Source: Actinomycetota bacterium
GTDB taxonomy: Bacteria; Actinomycetota; Actinomycetes; Streptosporangiales; Streptosporangiaceae
Length of the DNA stretch: 64,000 nucleotides
Reading direction: 5' to 3'
Assembly (NCBI GenBank): GCA_027313705.1
Contig: DAHVDE010000019.1
Location: 1 to 64,000 of the forward strand
Shown: one piece after another, positions 51,348 through 59,827 of the stretch
Numbering within the stretch: position 1 is the first letter of the stretch
Layout: every line of letters starts with the position of its first letter
Translations under genes and position numbers: made by a program
Notes under the pieces: generated by a model
Told to the model about the DNA's origin: nothing
The model's input: the letters and a program-made list of their open reading frames with translations, nothing else
Database searches by the model: none

Positions 51348-52409
51348 TCAGGTATTGCAGTACGTACGGGCCAGGCCGCCCCCGCCGTTCATGTACAAGG
51401 CAGCCAGGCCAGCCACGTTGCCCTGCTTGCTCATGACGGCTGCTTCCGCCTGCTGCCCGAGCACGTATCGGTTCATGAAGGCAAGCGTGACCCGCGCGGT
51501 GACCTGCTCGTAGCCGTTGACGCCCCAGTAGGGCTCGGTGTGACTGGCGCCGAACAGGTCGAGGTAGTAGCGCGGGACCGACTGATCGGCCAGGTACATG
51601 GTGACGCTGCAGCCCGGCGGATTGATGACGTCGGCGGAACCCTGGCTGAACAGCACGGGCACGGTCGGCGCGGTGAAGTACTGCCCGGCCATCGGCGGCC
51701 ACTCGTTGCCCGACTCGACGGCGACCGCGCGGACCCGCTGATCGGTGCAGCAGGTGTTGCCGAGTATGGCCGCGACGACGGCGCCGCCGTCCGACTGGCC
51801 GGCGATGCCGATCTCGCGCTTGTCGAGCAGGCTAGCCAGGATGCCCCGCTTCCCTGCGCTGAGCTTGAGCACTCTGGTGAGGTCGTAAGACATGTCGTAT
51901 GGCTCGTTGAGCAGGTCGGACTCCGTCGCGGCCAGGCCGACCCTGCAGTCCGCGTGCGGGAAGTCGACGGCCACGACAACGTAGCCTGCCGACGCCCAGT
52001 ACTTGAGCATGTCGCTGTAAGGGCCGGCGCACTGCATGAATCCCGGTGCGAAACCGAGCAGCGGAAACGGGCCCGGCGCGGGCTTGGTGGCAGCCGCTGG
52101 CCGGCCGGCCAGCGGGTACCAGATCTGGGTCAGCAGCTTCCTGGCAGGCAGCTGGCGGTTGTCAGGACCGATGTGCGCCGGCTCGGTGAACGTAGTCGTG
52201 AAGTACCCGGTCCAGTAACTGCGGGCGACGCCGATCACTGGCTTGCCGTTCGGGCCCTGCGCCGCCAGCGTCGCCTGCGGTGTCGGCGAGGCGGAAGCGC
52301 GCTTCGCCGGTGAATGATGCTGGCCGGCCGGCGGGCCTGAGGAGACAGCGGCGCAGGCGGTGACCGCCAGGGCCACCCACACGATCATCAGGCCGGTCTT
52401 GACACCCAT
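51348..52409 (-). CDS. Secreted lipoprotein alpha/beta-hydrolase
   Basis: A 353-residue hydrolase. The signal peptide ends with a lipobox, ALAVTAC, putting the lipidated cysteine at residue 19; a Pro/Ser/Thr linker follows. The catalytic triad can be placed: Ser in GIAGQSDGGAVVAA, Asp in SQGSADVINPP and His in FGASHTEPYWG. The fold resembles platelet-activating-factor acetylhydrolase or cutinase-like esterases. It starts five bases after the DNA ligase stop, which is an unexpected operon partner. The natural substrate is unknown. Confidence 0.82.
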   Translation of the reverse strand: MGVKTGLMIVWVALAVTACAAVSSGPPAGQHHSPAKRASASPTPQATLAAQGPNGKPVIGVARSYWTGYFTTTFTEPAHIGPDNRQLPARKLLTQIWYPLAGRPAAATKPAPGPFPLLGFAPGFMQCAGPYSDMLKYWASAGYVVVAVDFPHADCRVGLAATESDLLNEPYDMSYDLTRVLKLSAGKRGILASLLDKREIGIAGQSDGGAVVAAILGNTCCTDQRVRAVAVESGNEWPPMAGQYFTAPTVPVLFSQGSADVINPPGCSVTMYLADQSVPRYYLDLFGASHTEPYWGVNGYEQVTARVTLAFMNRYVLGQQAEAAVMSKQGNVAGLAALYMNGGGGLARTYCNT

Positions 52410-52414
52410 CCCGG

Positions 52415-53482
52415 TCAGCCCGCCAGGATCTCGGCCAGGTTGAAGCTTACCGGCTCCTCGAGCTGGCGAAAGCCGCACGAGGCGGGGTCGCGGTCAGGGC
52501 GCCAGCGCACGAACTGGGCGGTGTGCCGGAACCTGGCGCCTTCCATATGGTCATATCTGACCTCCACCACTCGCTCTGGCCGCAGCGGCACGAAGGACAA
52601 GTCCTTGCCCGCGTTCCACCGGCTGCCCTCGCCCGCGCGCGGATTCCTGACGCCCTCGGCTGGCCAGGCCCAGTTCCACGGGTGACCTTCGAAGCCGGTG
52701 ACTAGCGGTGCGAGCTCGGCGAATAGCTCCTTGCGCTTGGCCATGGGGAACGCCCCAATCACTCCGACACTTGCCAATTTAGCGTTGCCATCGTAAAGCC
52801 CGAGCAGCAGTGAGCCGACCGCATCGCCGCCCGACTTGTGCGTCCGGTAACCGGCGACCACGCAGTCGGCGGTGCGCTCATGCTTGACCTTGAACATGAC
52901 GCGCTTGTCAGGCTCGTAGCTGCCGCCGAGCGGCTTGGCGACGACGCCGTCGAGGCCCGCGCCTTCGAACTGGCTGAACCAGTCACTCGCCAGGCCCGCG
53001 TCGGTCGTGGCCGGCGTCAGGTAGACCGGCGGACTGGCGCTCGCCAGCGCCTCGGCCAGCACCCGCCTGCGCCTTTCGAACGGTGCCGCCATGTAGTCGG
53101 TGTCGCCGAGAGCCAGCAGGTCGAACGCCACGAACGCGGCCGGCGTCTGCCCGGCCAGCAGCCGCACCCGGCTTTCCGCCGGATGGATGCGCTGGAGCAG
53201 GGCCTCGAAGTCCAGGCGCCTTCCATCGGCATCGGGCACGACGATCTCGCCGTCGAGCACGCAGCGGGCCGGCAGGCTCGCTTGCACGGCCGCCACGATC
53301 TCGGGAAAGTACCTGGTCATCGGCCGCTCGTTGCGGCTGCCGATCTCGACTTCCGCCCCGTCTTTGAAGATGACCGACCTGAAGCCGTCCCACTTGGGCT
53401 CGTAGCTCATCGCGCCGCCGGGAATCTCGGCGACCGATTTAGCCAGCATCGGCGCCACCGGCGGCATCACTGGAAGCTGCAT
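52415..53482 (-). CDS. ligC: ATP-dependent DNA ligase, LigC type
   Basis: A 355-residue ligase with only the nucleotidyltransferase and OB domains. The adenylation motif is YEPKWDGFRS with lysine near residue 29. Further motifs are VLDGEIVVPD, VAFDLLALGDTDY, EGAGLDGVVAKPLGGSYEP and RTADCVVAGYR. The opening MQLPVMPPVAPMLAK matches LigC proteins, so ATG 53482 is preferred over one 12 bases upstream. LigC takes part in minor repair pathways, including stationary-phase base excision and end joining. No Ku or LigD gene is nearby. Confidence 0.9.
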   Translation of the reverse strand: MQLPVMPPVAPMLAKSVAEIPGGAMSYEPKWDGFRSVIFKDGAEVEIGSRNERPMTRYFPEIVAAVQASLPARCVLDGEIVVPDADGRRLDFEALLQRIHPAESRVRLLAGQTPAAFVAFDLLALGDTDYMAAPFERRRRVLAEALASASPPVYLTPATTDAGLASDWFSQFEGAGLDGVVAKPLGGSYEPDKRVMFKVKHERTADCVVAGYRTHKSGGDAVGSLLLGLYDGNAKLASVGVIGAFPMAKRKELFAELAPLVTGFEGHPWNWAWPAEGVRNPRAGEGSRWNAGKDLSFVPLRPERVVEVRYDHMEGARFRHTAQFVRWRPDRDPASCGFRQLEEPVSFNLAEILAG

Positions 53483-53631
53483 GCGTCCCATCATCTACCC
53501 CGAGCCCGCCCGCCTGCCTGCGGTCAGGCCGCATCGGCCGCTGGAAGGAACGCAGGAATTTGCCGCTGTCCTCTGATATATCTGGCACTCGGCTCACCTG
53601 GCAATTTTCGGCGATCGACAACGGAGGATCA

Positions 53632-55662
53632 GTGCGCATAGGCTCGCCAAGCGGATCGTTCACCAGGCTGGCCGCCGTGGCCGCCGCGCTCGCGCTCGCC
53701 GGAGGGCTAGGCGCTGTCATGCCCGCTGCGGCTTCCACCGCTGCCGGCCGCCGGGTTTCCGCCGCCGGCCGGCCTGCGGCCACCAGGCCCGCGCTGCCCG
53801 CGGGCCAGCGCTACGTGTGCCCGCAGGCCACCAAACCTGGTCAGATGGAGTGCATGGCGATCGTCAAGTCGCTGCCAGGCGGCCTCGCACCTGCGGTGAC
53901 TGACGCGACCAACGGCGACTACGGGCCCGCTCAGCTGCGGAGCGCATACAAGCTGGTCAGCGCTGCGGTCAGGAGAGGCAAGGGCGTGACGGTCGCGATC
54001 GTCGATGCCTACCGGGATCCGAAGGCAGCCTCGGACCTGAGCCATTACCGCTCGCACTTCCACTTGAAGCCGTGCACGACCGCCAGCAAGTGCCTGCGGA
54101 TCGTGAACGAGTCAGGCAAGGCCAGCCCGCTTCCGTCCACGAACCCAAACTGGGCATTCGAGGAATCGCTTGACCTCGACATGGTCTCGGCGATCTGCCC
54201 GAACTGCCGCATCCTGCTGGTCGAGGCAAGCAGCACGTTCACAAGTGACCTGGGCAAGGCCGAAGACACCGCCATCCGCCTCGGCGCCAGGTACGTGTCC
54301 AACAGCTGGTCGGGCAGCGAATTCTACGGTCAGGACTACGCTAACGCGTTCTTCAATCACCCTGGCGACGTCATCGACTTCGCAGCCGGCGACTATGGCT
54401 ACGCCCCGCAGTACCCGACGGACTTGCAGTACGTCACCGCGGTGGGCGGGACTACGCTCACGCACGCGCGCAACCGTCGCGGCTGGCAGGAAAGCGCCTG
54501 GGGCGTTGCGCAGCTAGGTTCTGAGGGTACGGGTGGCGGCTGCTCGGCGTTCGAGCCGAAGCCATCCTGGCAGCGGGCCGACGCCAGCTACCTGAGCGGC
54601 TGCCTGAACCGCACTGAGGTTGACGTCTCCGCCGACGCCGACCCGAACACCGGCGCCCTGGTCTACGACAGCTACCAGCAGTATCCGCCTGGATTCGAGG
54701 AAGTTGGCGGCACGAGCGAGGCCACGCCGATCATCACCGCCACCTATGCGCTCGCCGGGACACCGAGCAGGGGCTCCTATCCGGCCGAATATCCCTATTT
54801 GCACACCGGGCACCTGTTCGATGTCACCTCGGGCGTGAACGGCACCTGCGAGAAGGCCAGGCGGTACCTCTGCCACGCCGCGAAGGGTTATGACGGCCCG
54901 ACCGGACTCGGCACGCCGGACGGCACCGGGGCGTTCGGCAACGGCACCACCCACCGGGTGGCCCTGGTCGACCCTGGCACCCAGGACGTGCAGGCAAGGT
55001 CGATGTTCTCGCTGACTATCACCGGGCTGGACACCAGCCACGCCGCCGCGCTGAGGTGGAGTGCAACCGGGCTGCCGCGCGGGCTGAGCATTCACGCCGT
55101 CAGCCACTCGACCAACGGCAAGATCACCGGCAAGCTCCCCGCCACCCCGCGCACCTTCGAGGTCACGGTGACAGGCAGGGACGGCAGTGTCAGGGCGACC
55201 ACGCACTTCGCGATCGTGAGCTTGCCATCGCTAACCGCAGCCGGCGGGTCGATCGTGGCCGGAATGAACCTGTGCCTGGACAACACGAGCGGCACCACGG
55301 TCAAGGTCGAGCCCTGCGTCAGTTCGCCAGGCGTCCCCGCCAGGCAGCGCTGGACGCTGGCCGGATCTGGCCAGATCGAGAGCGCCTCGGGCAGGTGCCT
55401 CGCCGCGACGGGCTTCCTGGCCAGAACCGTAGTGAAGCTCGAAGCCTGCAATATAGGCAACGGCTTCCAGTTCTGGTCTGCCGGGCCGTCAGGCGAGCTC
55501 CAGAATGACGCGCTCAGCCCGGCGGGAACGCCGTTCAGCATGTGCCTGGCCGATCCCGGCAGTAACCGTGCCGTGGCCTTTCCCGCCAGCGGCGGGATAG
55601 GCACCCAGGTCGAGCAAGACCAGTGCTACGGGTACGCGGGCGAGATCTGGACGCTTGGCTAG
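53632..55662 (+). CDS. Secreted S53 (sedolisin) peptidase with Ig-like and ricin-type lectin tail
   Basis: A 676-residue secreted acid-type serine-carboxyl peptidase. A signal peptide covers about 1-36. The catalytic residues are present: Glu177 and Asp181 in EESLDLDMVSAI, Asp254 in DFAAGDYGYAP and Ser362 in GGTSEATPII. The long pro-kumamolisin domain normally found first is missing or very short. After the protease come a putative Ig-like module (about 450-530) and a beta-trefoil lectin-like domain with NLCLDNTSG and RQRWTL repeats. GGAGG precedes the GTG start. The prepilin peptidase gene follows after ten bases. Confidence 0.87.
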   Translation: MRIGSPSGSFTRLAAVAAALALAGGLGAVMPAAASTAAGRRVSAAGRPAATRPALPAGQRYVCPQATKPGQMECMAIVKSLPGGLAPAVTDATNGDYGPAQLRSAYKLVSAAVRRGKGVTVAIVDAYRDPKAASDLSHYRSHFHLKPCTTASKCLRIVNESGKASPLPSTNPNWAFEESLDLDMVSAICPNCRILLVEASSTFTSDLGKAEDTAIRLGARYVSNSWSGSEFYGQDYANAFFNHPGDVIDFAAGDYGYAPQYPTDLQYVTAVGGTTLTHARNRRGWQESAWGVAQLGSEGTGGGCSAFEPKPSWQRADASYLSGCLNRTEVDVSADADPNTGALVYDSYQQYPPGFEEVGGTSEATPIITATYALAGTPSRGSYPAEYPYLHTGHLFDVTSGVNGTCEKARRYLCHAAKGYDGPTGLGTPDGTGAFGNGTTHRVALVDPGTQDVQARSMFSLTITGLDTSHAAALRWSATGLPRGLSIHAVSHSTNGKITGKLPATPRTFEVTVTGRDGSVRATTHFAIVSLPSLTAAGGSIVAGMNLCLDNTSGTTVKVEPCVSSPGVPARQRWTLAGSGQIESASGRCLAATGFLARTVVKLEACNIGNGFQFWSAGPSGELQNDALSPAGTPFSMCLADPGSNRAVAFPASGGIGTQVEQDQCYGYAGEIWTLG

Positions 55663-55672
55663 GAGGCCGGAT

Positions 55673-56392
55673 ATGAGCCTGACCATGGCCGCGATCTGGG
55701 CGGTGACCGGCACGGCGGCCGGCACGGCGGCCGGCTTAGCGTTACGCGGCGAGGTCGTGCGGCTGTCCGTGCCTGCCGGACAGCCGCTGGAGACTTCGTG
55801 CGGTGCCTGCGCGGCACCGTTGCCTGATCAGGTCGCACTCCGCTGCCATGCCTGCTCGCGCTGGCTCGGGCCGCCGCTGGCGCTCGAGCTGACCACCGCT
55901 GCGGTCGTCTCGCTCTTACTGCTCAGGTTCGGCGGCCAGCCGTTCGTCGGCGCGTTCGCCTACCTGGCGGTTATCGGGGTGGCGCTGACGCAGGTTGACG
56001 TCGCCGTTCAACGACTGCCGGACCGGCTGACCTTGCCCGCATACCCGGCTCTGCTCGTGCTGCTCGCCTCGGCTGCGGTGGCGCAGGACGAGTGGGGCGC
56101 GTTCGCTCGTGCCGTGCTCGGCGCACTGGCCATCGGCGCGAGCTACCTGATACTGGCAATCGCCAGCGGCGGCCAGCTAGGCGGCGGAGATGTCAAGCTG
56201 GCCGGCCTGACCGGGCTGGTGCTGGGCTGGCTGAGCTGGCACACGCTGATCGCCGGTGCCTGCGCAGGCTTCGCCCTCGCCGGGCTGATCAGCGCCGTAC
56301 TGCTGATCACCAGGCGGATCAGCCGCCGCGATCCGATCAGCTTCGGCCCGTACCTGCTCGCAGGCGCGCTGCTCGCGGTGCTGGCGGCCTGA
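55673..56392 (+). CDS. A24-type prepilin peptidase
   Basis: A 239-residue membrane aspartyl peptidase with about seven helices. Two CxxC pairs (CGAC and CHAC, about 44-66) form the zinc motif of bifunctional prepilin peptidases. The catalytic aspartates are in TQVDVAVQRLPDRLTLP near 109 and in LGGGDVKLAG near 174. It cleaves type IV-type pilin leaders; an N-methylase activity is possible since the cysteines are kept. No pilin gene is in the window. AGGAGG six bases upstream selects ATG 55673. Confidence 0.87.
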   Translation: MSLTMAAIWAVTGTAAGTAAGLALRGEVVRLSVPAGQPLETSCGACAAPLPDQVALRCHACSRWLGPPLALELTTAAVVSLLLLRFGGQPFVGAFAYLAVIGVALTQVDVAVQRLPDRLTLPAYPALLVLLASAAVAQDEWGAFARAVLGALAIGASYLILAIASGGQLGGGDVKLAGLTGLVLGWLSWHTLIAGACAGFALAGLISAVLLITRRISRRDPISFGPYLLAGALLAVLAA

Positions 56393-56606
56393 TCGTCAGC
56401 TACCTAAGGACGGGTACTCGCGACCGGGGACAACAGCCATGGGCAGTGCGACGCCGGCCCCTGGTCGGGAATCCAGGTTCGGAAAACCCGGGCTAAGGCA
56501 CGCAGGGCAGAAGAGATAAGGCATGCTCCCGATGCGGACTCGGGTACCTTACGGCGAACCTTAAGAGTGCCTGGCCAAGGCGGGCCGGGATACTCAGGAG
56601 GTTGTC

Positions 56607-56846
56607 ATGCATCCCACAGTGGCTCATATGCTCGCTGTCCAGCATCTGGACGAGCTGCGAGCTCAGGCAGCGCAGGCGCGGCCCTGTCCACGGGCCGACC
56701 TCGGCCGGCCATCTGATCGTCACAGCCTGACGCCCGTTCTTACCAGCCGTCCCGATGGGCGATCGCCGCTGCCTCCGTCCGGCTGCTCGCCTTCAGCTTG
56801 GCCAAGATGTTGGAAACATGGACACTGGCGGTTTTCGGCGAGATGA
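56607..56846 (+). CDS. Small basic protein overlapping the LAL regulator gene
   Basis: A 79-residue frame with a strong AGGAGG ribosome site five bases before its ATG. The first 30 residues (MHPTVAHMLAVQHLDELRAQ and on) form an amphipathic helix like those of the many short actinobacterial proteins of unknown function. The last 35 residues are encoded opposite the LuxR-type gene and look random, so the ancestral protein may have ended earlier. The ribosome site is the strongest evidence. The 214-base gap before it holds no gene. Confidence 0.5.
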   Translation: MHPTVAHMLAVQHLDELRAQAAQARPCPRADLGRPSDRHSLTPVLTSRPDGRSPLPPSGCSPSAWPRCWKHGHWRFSAR

Positions 56847-59736
56847 ACAACTCCGTGCCGATCTCCTTATTGCTGTGCCCCGCGGCAATCAGCCTCAGCA
56901 CCTCAAGTTCTCTTCCGGTCAGGCCGGCTAGCGGCCCGCCTGACCCGGCCACCGTCAGGTCCTCGTATCCTTCGCCCGCCCGGCCGGCCAGCCTGGCCCG
57001 GCGGCCAAGATCAGCAAGTGCCGCCTGCAGCGGTGCCGCCTTGAGCTTCGCGGCCGCCCTGCTGGCGAGTTCCCATTCCCTCCCTGCCGCCTCCCGGTCA
57101 CCAGACTCCGCCAGTGCCTCGGCCAGCCGCCAGCGCGACCTCGCGGTCTCGTAGACGAAGGCCGGCCAGAACGCGTCGACCGCTTTGCGCCACAGCGCCG
57201 GATCGTTCACGCCGCCGACCCGGCCGTGTTCCGCAGCCGCCCTGGCCAGCCAGCCGCGACCGTCGACGCCGAGCGCGAACCCCTGCAGCCGCGGGTTACG
57301 GGCACTGTCGCGGGCAATCGCCAGCAACTCATCCGCCTTGGCCTTCGCCGACGCCAGGGCGCGGGCATCGTTCGCCTGCCGTGCCGCCGCAGCCAGGTCG
57401 GCCAGCGCGGACAGCCCGACCGCCGCCACCCTGATCAGCTGCGGACCCCTGAACCCGCCGTCATTGTCGATCTCGTCCTTGATCGTTGCCTGCGCGTCGG
57501 CGAGCGCGGCTTCCGCTTCGCCGTGCCACAGCTTGTGCTCGGCCATCAGCCCGCAGGTGATGTACCTGGTGAACTGATCTTGGTCAAGCATCGGCTCGAG
57601 CCAGCGCAGGCGCTCGGCGACAGCCAGGGTACCGCGGGCGACCGCGACGAAAAGCGCCATCGCCGACAGCCGCGCCTCGGCGGCGTTGGTCACCCTGACC
57701 GCGAAACCGTCCGCGATGGCCTGGGCGTGGTCCCATCGTCCGTCGGCAACGTGCGCAAGGTAGTGCACGTACTGAAGGTCGATGCCGTACTGCGCGAGGC
57801 CGAGGCCAGCTCCCTGCGCCCGCGCCGTGCCCTCGTGCGCCACCCGGGCGGCGGCGGCCAGGTCGCCCTGCTCGAGCTTGAGCCGCGCGAGCTGGAAGGC
57901 GGCGCGGAGCTCGACGCCAAGCATCCGCGCTTGCGCCGCCTGCTGATGAGCCCTGGTGAGCAGGCCGGCCGCCGCCTCGATCTGACCAGAACGCTCGTGG
58001 ATCAAGCCAAGCGTGGTCAGCGCGTCCGCCTCGATCCACGGGGCGGCAGCCGCGGTCGCGACCGCGCGCGCCTGCTCCGCGCGCGCCGTCGCCGGACCGA
58101 GGTCAGGCAGGGTCAGCAGGGCGCGAGCGTGCGTGGCGAGGGCGCGAGCGTGTTCCCAGCGAGGTGGCTCGGCAGGCAGCGCGTCTACGGCGGCCTGCGC
58201 GGCGGCGGCCGCCGCTTCATCCTCGCCCAGGTCGTTGAGGAAATAGGCGAGACGTTCACTGGCCCGGCTGAGCAGCGCCCGGTCACCGTCGAAGTCGCGG
58301 AGCAGCCGGCGCAGCTGGCTGGCCGCGCGGGCCAGGTCGCCGCTGTCGGCAGCGCTGATGGCCGATTTGAAGGCCAGCTTGCCCCGCGTCATGCCGCTGC
58401 GCTCCGGCGCGTCGCCGACCCGGTCCCACAGCGAAAGCGCCTGGTCGTAATGCCGGTGCGCGTCGGCAGGCGCGGCCAGGCGCTCGGCTTCACGCCCGGC
58501 GAGCACCGACGCGCTGAAGGCGCCAGGTATGTCGTGACTGGCCAGGTAATGGTGGGCAAGCTCGGCCGCGGTGCCTGGCACCTCGGCCAGGCGCTGGCCC
58601 TCAGCGAGCAGTTCGGCGAGGCGTGCGTGCAGCCGGGTTCGCTCACCTGGCAGCAGGTCGGCGTAGACAGCCTCCCTGAGCAGTGCATGCCTGAACGAGT
58701 AACCCTGGTCGCCGTCTGGCACCAGGAGCTGGCTGGCGACCGCCTCCCGCAGCGCGGCGTCGTAGACCTCCTCGTCAAGCCCGCACGCACGCCTGACTAG
58801 CTCGTCGTCGACCCGGCGGCCGGTCACCGCCGCCGTTCTCAGCACCTGCTGTGCCGCCGCGGACAACCGCTCCATCCTGGCAAGCAGCAGGTCGGCGAGC
58901 CCGGCGGGAAGCTGGCTGCCCGTCGAAGCCGCGGCCAGCAGTTCCTCGGCATAGTAGGCGTTGCCTTCGGCCCTGGTGATCATCCGCCCGATCGCCGTGG
59001 CGTCTAGCCGCCGGCCGGACAACGAGGTGAGCAGCTCGGCCATGGCAGAAGAAGAAAGCGGGCCAAGCTCGATCGAGGCGACTATCGGCAGCCTGAGCAG
59101 TTCGGCTACCAGGGGCCTGAGCGGATGCCTGCGGTGCATGTCGTCGCTGCGGTACGTGGCGAGGACCGCGAGCCGCTCCGAGTGCAGCATCCGGCTCAGG
59201 AAGGTCACCAGGTCACGGGTCGACTGATCGGCCCAGTGCAGATCCTCCAGTATCAGCAGCACCGGCGACGCCGCGGTCAGCTCGGTGAGCATCCCGAGCA
59301 CGGCACCGAAGAGTTGCTGTTGCACCAGGCCTGGCATGTCGCCGCCGGCCGGCTGGTTCTCGCCGCGGTCGGGCAGCAGTCTGGAAAGCACCGGCCTGGC
59401 CGCCAGCGCGTCAAGCACCACGCCCCTGCGCATCGGCCCTGTCGTGGCGTCCCGCAGCGCATCGGCGAGCGGAAGGTAAGGAACGGCGTCCCCGATCTCG
59501 GCGCATCGCCCGGACAGCACTGTGAAGCCGCGGCCCCTTGCCAGGGTGCCGAGCTCGGCCACCAGCCTGGTCTTGCCCACGCCCGCGTCACCGCTGATCA
59601 GCGCCACCACCGGCTGTCCCTGCGCGGCCGCGTCGAGAAGGGCAAGCAGTCGCCCGAGCTCGGCATCCCTGCCGATCAGCCGAGTTACCGGAAGCTGCAG
59701 CACCACTCCAGTATCACAGCAGACCAGGACACTCAT
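56740..59736 (-). CDS. LAL-type (large ATP-binding LuxR) transcriptional regulator
   Basis: A 998-residue regulator. The N-terminal AAA-like ATPase carries Walker A in ISGDAGVGKTRLVAEL (about 47-62) and Walker B in VLLILEDLHWADQST near 163. A long helical, TPR-like middle part follows. The C-terminal LuxR helix-turn-helix is LTGRELEVLRLIAAGHSNKE plus IGTELFISPKTASVHVSNIL (about 932-975). Such proteins activate sugar or secondary-metabolite genes. The start is uncertain because ATG 59736 has no ribosome site and a GTG at 59703 follows GGAG. Confidence 0.9.
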   Translation of the reverse strand: MSVLVCCDTGVVLQLPVTRLIGRDAELGRLLALLDAAAQGQPVVALISGDAGVGKTRLVAELGTLARGRGFTVLSGRCAEIGDAVPYLPLADALRDATTGPMRRGVVLDALAARPVLSRLLPDRGENQPAGGDMPGLVQQQLFGAVLGMLTELTAASPVLLILEDLHWADQSTRDLVTFLSRMLHSERLAVLATYRSDDMHRRHPLRPLVAELLRLPIVASIELGPLSSSAMAELLTSLSGRRLDATAIGRMITRAEGNAYYAEELLAAASTGSQLPAGLADLLLARMERLSAAAQQVLRTAAVTGRRVDDELVRRACGLDEEVYDAALREAVASQLLVPDGDQGYSFRHALLREAVYADLLPGERTRLHARLAELLAEGQRLAEVPGTAAELAHHYLASHDIPGAFSASVLAGREAERLAAPADAHRHYDQALSLWDRVGDAPERSGMTRGKLAFKSAISAADSGDLARAASQLRRLLRDFDGDRALLSRASERLAYFLNDLGEDEAAAAAAQAAVDALPAEPPRWEHARALATHARALLTLPDLGPATARAEQARAVATAAAAPWIEADALTTLGLIHERSGQIEAAAGLLTRAHQQAAQARMLGVELRAAFQLARLKLEQGDLAAAARVAHEGTARAQGAGLGLAQYGIDLQYVHYLAHVADGRWDHAQAIADGFAVRVTNAAEARLSAMALFVAVARGTLAVAERLRWLEPMLDQDQFTRYITCGLMAEHKLWHGEAEAALADAQATIKDEIDNDGGFRGPQLIRVAAVGLSALADLAAAARQANDARALASAKAKADELLAIARDSARNPRLQGFALGVDGRGWLARAAAEHGRVGGVNDPALWRKAVDAFWPAFVYETARSRWRLAEALAESGDREAAGREWELASRAAAKLKAAPLQAALADLGRRARLAGRAGEGYEDLTVAGSGGPLAGLTGRELEVLRLIAAGHSNKEIGTELFISPKTASVHVSNILAKLKASSRTEAAAIAHRDGW

Positions 59737-59827
59737 GGACAGTCAATAACCGATCGCCTCGCCGGCACCCGGCCCGGCGGACCGGCCGGCAGACCGGCTC
59801 GTCCGGGGCGAACGCCCGGCTGGCAAG

